Part shown: positions 62,436 to 64,000 of the stretch, one piece after another
Layout of the letters: each line of letters starts with the position of its first letter
How positions within the stretch are numbered: position 1 is the first letter of the stretch
NCBI GenBank assembly: GCA_963277665.1
Contig: OY728143.1
Coordinates: 537,822,394-537,886,393 of the forward strand
DNA from: Viscum album
Taxonomy: Eukaryota; Streptophyta; Magnoliopsida; Santalales; Viscaceae
Length of the DNA stretch: 64,000 nt
Direction: 5' to 3'
The notes under the pieces: generated by a model
Databases searched by the model: none
The model's input: the letters and a program-made list of their open reading frames with translations, nothing else
Told to the model about the DNA's origin: nothing
Program-made: the position numbers and the translations under genes

Positions 62436-64000
62436 TTTATGCTTCTCTTGGAATAATACATTAGCGTGTGTTGTACGCAACTTCAAGTTCCAACTCACTA
62501 CAACCAATCAAACTATTCCTTAAGAATAGTAATCCCCACTTTTTGAAATTTTATAAATTTTATCATTAAAAATGGACTTAATTTTTGAATTTAGAATATA
62601 AAAATTATCCTCGGGTGAATTTTTGGTATTTTTCTGAAAACATTCAATTTATGATGAATATTGAAAAAACACCGAGTTATAGTTGAAACCCGAATTTTAA
62701 TTTCAATGATTTTTTATTTTATTTAAATTTATTTTATTTCAAAATAGATACATAATACTTATATATGTTCAATGTAATTCATTGGAGTAAGTTTCTAATA
62801 ATTTTAGATATATAAAAATTTTATTGAACTTTTCAACGTCTTTTACCCATCTCCTAGGAAAATTTGAAAATTCACATAAAACATAATTTTACCACTTCTG
62901 TGAGTGGAATTTAAAAAATCCAAGAGACGCGGACAATATTAAGGAGAAAAATGTGGTTCAATAAGATAAAAATATTTTTTTGTGAATTGAAACTTTTTAC
63001 TTTTATGAACCATAATTAAAATTAAATAGGGTAATTAAGGGTAAAATTGATATTACTATTACCCTAACACATGTTCTAATTCTATTGGATAAGTATAATT
63101 AGACCAAAAAAACATTAGGAATAAAATTTTACCCTCTTTGGTCCACTTGGATTAGATTAGGACATTTATTATTATTTAATTCAAATAAGAGTTAAAAGAG
63201 TTAAAATCAAAGTTTAATAACTAAAACATTTTTAAAATAGGGCTATACATAAGCTAAATTTGATTATAAATATTAATTATAAATCTCAAAATATTTCTTA
63301 CATAATGTTATTTTATTTATAATTTTTAGACACTAAATAATTTAATTTATTTGTGACACAATAGTGATGCAGTAATTACCTCTTTAAGGAAATATTAAAA
63401 TAATTGATATAACAAATATCTAAATAAATGTAATTTGAGACTATTTATGAATCAAAATAAATTTCTTGATTAATATGACATAGTAAGGTTGGTTATATGA
63501 ATTCTTTTCGATGTAATAATGCTGTTATAAGTTTAGAAAAATCGAAATACCATATTGTGCCAAAATTGACATATAAGAAGTTTTAAAACAAATATTATAT
63601 TATTAATTGATATTATATTTCTAAAATAATATGATTTGGAAAAAAGACTTATTTAATGATATCTGTATCATTAATTAACCACCTGGGATTTTATTGGATG
63701 TATATTGTATGTTTATTAACCGTATAATATAAAAATACAAAGTGACATGGTAAATGTCAAACTATTTAACTAAGAGTTAAATTTAAAATATAAAGTTAAT
63801 ATAGTGATCCAAACCTATATAAATACTATTGGTTGAGTGGTTTTCCACCCATACCCACCTTATCCTTTTAATAATTTATTATGGAGGCATTAGAAACCGA
63901 AAATGATATTATTATAAAATAATATTTCTAGTTATTCCTAAGGTGCCCCTCATCCCTCTTATAAAAGGGAACACAACCTTCTCTCTAATTCACACCTTCA
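62436..64000 (+). mobile_element. F-family LTR, inserted in element E, cut by the window end
   Basis: In plus orientation it matches the reverse complement of 28901-27350 throughout: start TTATGCTTCTC with TGTTGTACGCAA 30 bp on (compare the reverse complement of 28858-28901), then the same order of blocks to the conserved TATA region at the window edge. Because E's integrase stops exactly at its start, it is an insertion into E. It would be the left LTR of a plus-oriented F-type element, or a solo LTR. Only about 1.57 kb is visible. Confidence 0.85.
63960..63968 (+). promoter_or_regulatory. TATA box of the F-family LTR
   Basis: TATAAAAGG in the context CCCTCATCCCTCT upstream and GAACACAACC downstream. 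The same block appears on the minus strand at 27381-27388 and 18761-18768. Conservation in three diverged copies supports a core promoter. Confidence 0.6.

Noticed and set aside
1..64000. CRISPR arrays, bacterial operons or a host protein-coding gene
   Set aside because: No spaced short repeats of that kind, no ribosome-binding-site/operon structure, and no multi-exon host gene with recognisable domains was seen. All recognisable domains are from retroelements.

Overview
The window reads as intergenic DNA from a large, repeat-rich plant genome. It is strongly AT-rich, long reading frames are almost absent, and everything I can identify is a decayed transposable element. The elements are Ty3/gypsy retroelements with chromovirus-type pol signatures, one L1-type LINE with a C-terminal RNase H, and one small CACTA DNA transposon. 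I found no intact host gene, no rRNA and no credible functional tRNA. I name the elements A, D, E, F, G and H here for reference only.

Layout. 1-7290 holds two diverged copies of a roughly 3 kb sequence in direct orientation, about 4.25 kb apart. 7290-12435 is the 5' LTR, primer-binding site and leader of plus-strand element D. 12441-17181 is the 3' LTR and the last part of pol (end of RT, RNase H, integrase, chromodomain-like tail) of minus-strand element A. 17182-28901 is minus-strand element F, with a truncated 3' LTR on the left carrying a CACTA element at 17349-18386, then pol and gag, then a long 5' LTR on the right. 28902-39500 is again D-type sequence: a second copy of the leader, an unassigned stretch, a pol ruin and the 3' LTR.

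41300-45160 is the LINE (plus). 45160-50930 is unassigned. 50930-53091 is an LTR of minus-strand element G with a protein-coding remnant beside it. 54560-55560 is a plus-strand gag-like remnant (H). 55900-62434 is plus-strand element E (LTR, primer-binding site, gag, protease-RT linker, RT, RNase H, start of integrase). E is cut within integrase by an LTR of the F family at 62436, which runs off the window.

History. The elements are nested: the CACTA lies in the F LTR, F abuts A, A lies in D, and another F-family LTR lies in E. The F block has no matching target-site duplication. Its 3' LTR lacks the last 1.6 kb of its 5' LTR, and its two flanks belong to different elements (A and D). Together with the duplicated D leader on both sides of the A/F block, this suggests recombination between elements rather than simple nesting. 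All pol genes are dead. The reverse transcriptase or integrase catalytic residues are damaged in F, D, E and the LINE, while A keeps its RNase H and integrase catalytic residues in the surviving part. Alignments were done by eye, so boundaries without a sharp motif are good to tens or hundreds of bases.
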